From positions 496,001-560,000 of the forward strand of contig NW_027043821.1 of NCBI RefSeq assembly GCF_037102585.1: 64,000 nt of DNA. Reading direction: 5' to 3'. The notes under the pieces were generated by a model. The model searched no databases, was not told where the DNA came from, and saw nothing but the letters and a program-made list of their open reading frames with translations. Source of the DNA: Saccharomycopsis crataegensis. Lineage: Eukaryota; Ascomycota; Saccharomycetes; Ascoideales; Saccharomycopsidaceae. The translations under genes were made by a program, and so were the position numbers. This document shows positions 60,057-64,000 of the stretch, in pieces (position 1 is the stretch's first letter; the number at the start of each line of letters is the position of its first letter).

Positions 60057-62770
60057 TCAGCGTTTTGAAGATCCAGGAATGCTAATACCATCTTCATCTT
60101 TCGAATTACCGCTACTTTTGATCCAATTCAATATTTTACTGTACCTTTTGGGCCCCCTTTTTGAGTTTGACACTTTACTGTTTGGAGTCACTCTAGAACT
60201 GCTGATACTTGAGCCATCAAAATTCAACACACTCAATGAATCGGTTGCGCCAAACAGTTGGCTAACTTTTCTCTTTGGGGTTTTCAATATATTATTGAAG
60301 CTTAAACTAAGACTCGAACGAGTATTAATCTTGAATAATCCTGACCTGCGTTCATGACTGCCTGTTTGTGTAGAAGAGGAATTGTTCTTAGAATTATCCG
60401 GCTGGGCATGGATAGCATTATAATTTTTAGTAATATCGGCAATAATATTCCCCGAAGAAACAGAAGTGTTCATAAGAGACAACTCTGGTGATGATTTGTG
60501 ACGGAAAGCTTTTAATGATCCTGTGTCCTTAGGACGGTCAACATGAACTTCTTCCTCAAGTACGGGATATTCGTGGTATGAATCTAATTCACAAGATACC
60601 AAAGAGTAAACTGATTGTTTTTTCTGAAGTGAAGGATGAATTATTGTCAAATCAACTTGGGAGCCAGAGGCATTGGTAATCGTTTGAGCAGATAATTGCG
60701 ACTCATCCATCAAGTTTGTTGGGGAGGACATCAATGGCCCATTGTTTTCTGCCTTCACGGGGGTGCGAATACTGGTATTGCCAATGCTGTAATAACTATC
60801 TCTATAATTAGCGCCACTAGACACGATAGCATTACTATTATTGGCATTCCCAAAAATAGTTGAATTTCCACCTGTCTGGCTATACTTGGCGGTGGTAATA
60901 CTTTCACCAGAAGAATTTAAATAAGCGTTACTGCTTCTTGAAACACTTCTAGAGTGAGAACCAATACGGTGAAGCACAGGGGTGGATATCAAAGAATCAA
61001 ACTCCATATCTTGGGATAACTGAGAAGTATTAAGCTTTTGATGATCACTATCAGCAGCTCGGCTGTGTTGATGCTGAACATTATGATGATGAGCAAGATT
61101 TTGAGACTTCTGAGTTATTGTCCTCATTGACGCAACTGATGAAGTAGACGCAGATGTCGATGAATTCGACAAAAATTGTTGAAGGGAATTCAAAATCGAA
61201 GATCTTCTTCTATGATGGTTAGCAACAGGACGATTAGTCTTATTTTTCCCATCAACAGTGGACGTCTTCGAATTGAATGCCAAGTCTCTTGAGCTGTTTT
61301 GATTGCTATTTTCATTAGGCTGGTTTAGGTTTCTATTACTTGAACCAAACATTTTATAAAATTTCGATTTATTGGTGGAAATTTTGGCAGATAAATCATC
61401 GGCAGCGGAAGCAGAAATACTGCGGGATTTTTTATGATGGAAACTTCTCACTTTTGGTTTCAATTGACCTGAACCTTCAACAATCATAGCATCCATTTCT
61501 TTGTTACCTTCTGTTTTCAAGTCATCCAAAGCTATTTGGTTTGAAACCTCTTCATTCGATGATCTGCTTAATTTTCCAACTGCTCCTTCCTCCAGTACAC
61601 TTCCTTCAATTGAACTCATTGATGTTTCATTTGTGTATGAATTACTAGACTTGAAGTCATCAGACAGTTCCATAAAATCTTCGTGAATCAGTTTGCCATC
61701 AATACTGTGATTATTTAGGCCTGGGGGAGGAAGTAACGGGTGTTCGGAGATGATTGAGGTTTTTTCTTGATAAGCTTTCAAAGACTCCAAAGGCATATTG
61801 GCAACATCATAAATAATTGGCTCAAAATTAAACCGTGTTGGTGATAAAGATTTCGACGGTTTAACGTTCTTCCCATAATTATTGGACTTTGATGAATTTG
61901 CTGATGTCGGAGAAAGAATCGGCAAAGATATTTTATGATTAACATCCTTGGCATTAGAATTATCGGTTTTCCCAATAATATTCAAACTTTCCGTTGATCT
62001 CAATGCATCGATTATTAATTTTGAATTATCGTAATGATTCTGGTATCTTGCTGGAGTTCTACCTCTTCTAACACCAATGGGGGTTGGCGGTTGCAAAATT
62101 GAATTGAATTTTGGGCTAGTAGAAGAATAAGAAATTTTTTTCAATTCATCAGTGCTATTGGCAAAGGATGATTCGGAATGTATACTGTTAGATTCTTTGG
62201 TCAAACTTGCTGAGGAGCTTGTTGAAAATTCGTTGCTGTAAATAGATGGCTTCTTACTCAACGAGTTTTGATACAAGTATTCATTTTCATGGTAATCATT
62301 CGCTCTTTGGGTTTCCTCCTGTTCATTCTCTTCCTCATCTTCTTCTTCGACGATTGGTTCATCGGTAGTTGGCGATAATTGTCCAAGGAGAAAACTTTTT
62401 CTATTACCTGGAGTATTATACAAACCCAACCCATTAGAAGACGTACTGATGTTCAATTTAGACGTAGGTCCAAGATTTTTGTCTGGCCAAGAAAAATTTA
62501 GAGATGAATTACCAAACATATAGTCAAACTCTGGCGCTGATTCAGTTCTTCTGTGGAATCTTTTAGATTTGGCCTTAATGCTTTCATCTACATTGAAATC
62601 CAACGCAGCATCAAGATCAATTATTGCTGCTGGCACGCTCTGTTCAACCACTGCAGGACCCGTAGAAAGATAAAACTTAGATTGGCTGAGGCGATTATTA
62701 AGTTCATCGGCATCGATCATATCACTGTTGTTGTATGTTGATGGGCCTGAAGATGTATATGAGGAACTGC

Positions 62771-62810
<40 letters not shown>

Positions 62811-63269
62811 TGTCGAATTATTACCACTATTGCTATTTTCTGGGGTTGTCTCTGTTGAGGAAACCTCATTTGAGAAAGAATCCACAGAATATTTTGTACT
62901 CAAGCTGATGTCGCTCTTTTTTCCATAAACCGACGCATTTTTGGAGTTATTTTCCGGGGCGTTCGGGAAAGAAAACTCCTTATTCGGTACCATAGTTGCC
63001 ATACCATGTATAAGTTCATTTTCTTTGTTATTCAGGTCAGAAGGGTGATTATCAGAAGAAGAAGAAAACCCGCCAAATTTGAAAGCTGGGGGAGTTAGAG
63101 AAGGGGTCATGCTATTGGTATTAGATGAGAAAGTGATTCCCATAGAATCAAAATCGCCAGATATCGCAGCGCTTCTTCTGTGAGCATGGCCGCGCTTCTT
63201 TGGGGGTGGAGGAGACAAAGTGGACTTTTCGGGTAGTGATGAAGCGGTGGTGGACATAGAAGACATCAT
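60057..63269 (-). CDS. Unassigned 1070-aa Ser/Asn-rich protein with NDR-kinase-like sites
   Basis: Single exon. The start MMSSMSTTASSLPEKSTLSPPPPKK is followed by RGHAHRRSAAISGDFDSMGI, which looks like a conserved motif. Similar basic-Ser motifs recur: KRFHRRTESAPEFDYMFGN, ANHHRRRSSILNSLQQFLS, and FRHKSSPELS. FHRRTES and HHRRRS fit HxRxx(S/T), the Cbk1/NDR kinase consensus. A further block is RRGRTPARYQNHYDNSKLII, and the C-terminus ends with TPKRKVSQLFGATDSLSVLN and GPKRYSKILNWIKSS. Mostly disordered, rich in Ser and Asn. Probably a regulatory phosphoprotein; function not known. Confidence 0.82.
62772..62811. repeat. (ATT)n repeat coding polyasparagine
   Basis: About 13 units on the plus strand, read as AAT (Asn) on the minus strand in the 1070-aa gene. 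Confidence 0.92.
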
Positions 63270-64000
63270 GACAGAGTGTGGAATATGAAATTAAATGAGT
63301 TGCAGAGCAAAAAAACAAAAAGGCAGTAAAACAGAAATTTGTAGGATATTGTGAGATATAGAATAGTAGATACTTTGTAAAATCATCAATAACCGCCGGT
63401 GTTCTTTTCAATGACGTTTTTTTTTCTCTGTTTTTTCTCTCTCACTCTCACTCTCTCTCTCCCAAATTTAGGAATTAAAAAGTAGAGGAAGAAAATAAAA
63501 AGGATAATTTAGAAGAAGCAGCAAATAAAGACGATAGGAAATATGGTCAAATCAATAAACGCTGAAGACGATGTAGTAACGAATGGACGCTGTGATCAAA
63601 TCAGCACGAAAAAGCAGGTGGGTCAAACAGATTGTCCTATATTGTGAAAGTCGAAAAAGTAAAACACAACAAACGTTGAGGGGGATAATATTAGTTTGAT
63701 GAATATGATGTTGGGGATGTGCTGCTGACAGTGCAAAGTATCCGAGATATCAGATAGTTTGGTGGTGATTATTGTTTACACGTAGAAAACAAAGCAAAAC
63801 CACGATGGGTGGATGGGGGGAGGAGGAGGGAGGAGAACGCACAAATGGGGGAAGGAAAGAGATGAAAGATGGCAAACAGATTAACTAGTGGGTGAGTCTA
63901 GTTGTTGCTGTTTGTTCTTCAGCAGTAATAAAAAGGGATATCCTTTCTTTGGTGACGATCTTCAGTTTAGTGTCTTGACGTTCAAGAGGTAGGGACAATT
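63270..64000. promoter_or_regulatory. Upstream region of the 1070-aa gene
   Basis: 731 bp to the window end. TCTCTCTC/ACTC-rich run at 63426-63464 and a GGGGGGAGGAGGAGG stretch near 63815. No gene start visible on the plus strand. Confidence 0.5.

Overview
This is a nuclear chromosome segment of an AT-rich budding yeast (Saccharomycotina). The genes are compact and mostly uninterrupted. Introns are short (63-104 nt) with GTATGT-type 5' sites and (T/G)CTAAC branch sites. The gene set is typical yeast: BRN1, ERG25, SDO1, ECO1, AKL1-like, TSC3, SOL, CYS4, MIM1, RTG2, RPN11, STP22/VPS23, NOP56 and a PCL cyclin. The species probably reads CUG as serine. A serine-type tRNA gene at 30010-30114 carries anticodon CAG. 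CTG codons in two conserved proteins fall where family members have Ser/Thr or exposed residues. CTG is absent from three genes read by eye (CYS4, RTG2, the amino-acid permease). I cannot tell a CUG-Ser1 yeast (Candida/Debaryomyces) from a CUG-Ser2 yeast (Ascoidea/Saccharomycopsis); the tRNA's A33 differs from the G33 known in the first group.

Layout. 1-13.2 kb: 3' part of BRN1, ERG25 (8-nt first exon, sterol element upstream), a hydrolase-phosphatase fusion, SDO1, a giant ECO1, a Sel1-repeat protein and a probable proteasome chaperone. 13.5-25.9 kb: a small spliced gene, a 927-aa unknown protein, a GMPPA-type sugar nucleotidyltransferase, an AKL1-like kinase, TSC3 and an unknown acidic protein. 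26-32 kb: a SOL-type 6-phosphogluconolactonase, CYS4, the tRNA and MIM1. 33-41.5 kb: RTG2, a leucine-rich-repeat protein, RPN11, STP22 and NOP56.

41.5-64 kb is gene-poorer. It holds a solo LTR with intact target-site duplication, a PCL-type cyclin behind a 2.5-kb upstream region, an amino-acid permease, a convergent pair of related small proteins with a ubiquitin-like look, a PHAF1/UPF0183 protein, a TDA5-like dehydrogenase with a Pro/Ser insert, and a 1070-aa Ser/Asn-rich protein.

The neighbours do not form an operon or pathway cluster. Functions are scattered: chromosome structure (BRN1, ECO1), lipid synthesis (ERG25, TSC3), ribosome biogenesis (SDO1, NOP56), protein turnover and sorting (RPN11, STP22), sulfur and sugar metabolism (CYS4, SOL, GMPPA) and mitochondria (MIM1, RTG2). 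The most novel items are the tRNA-Ser(CAG) with A33 and an intron, the ubiquitin-like pair, the 1504-codon ECO1, the hydrolase-phosphatase fusion, and a symmetric E-box/palindrome/E-box block at 25.95-26.02 kb.
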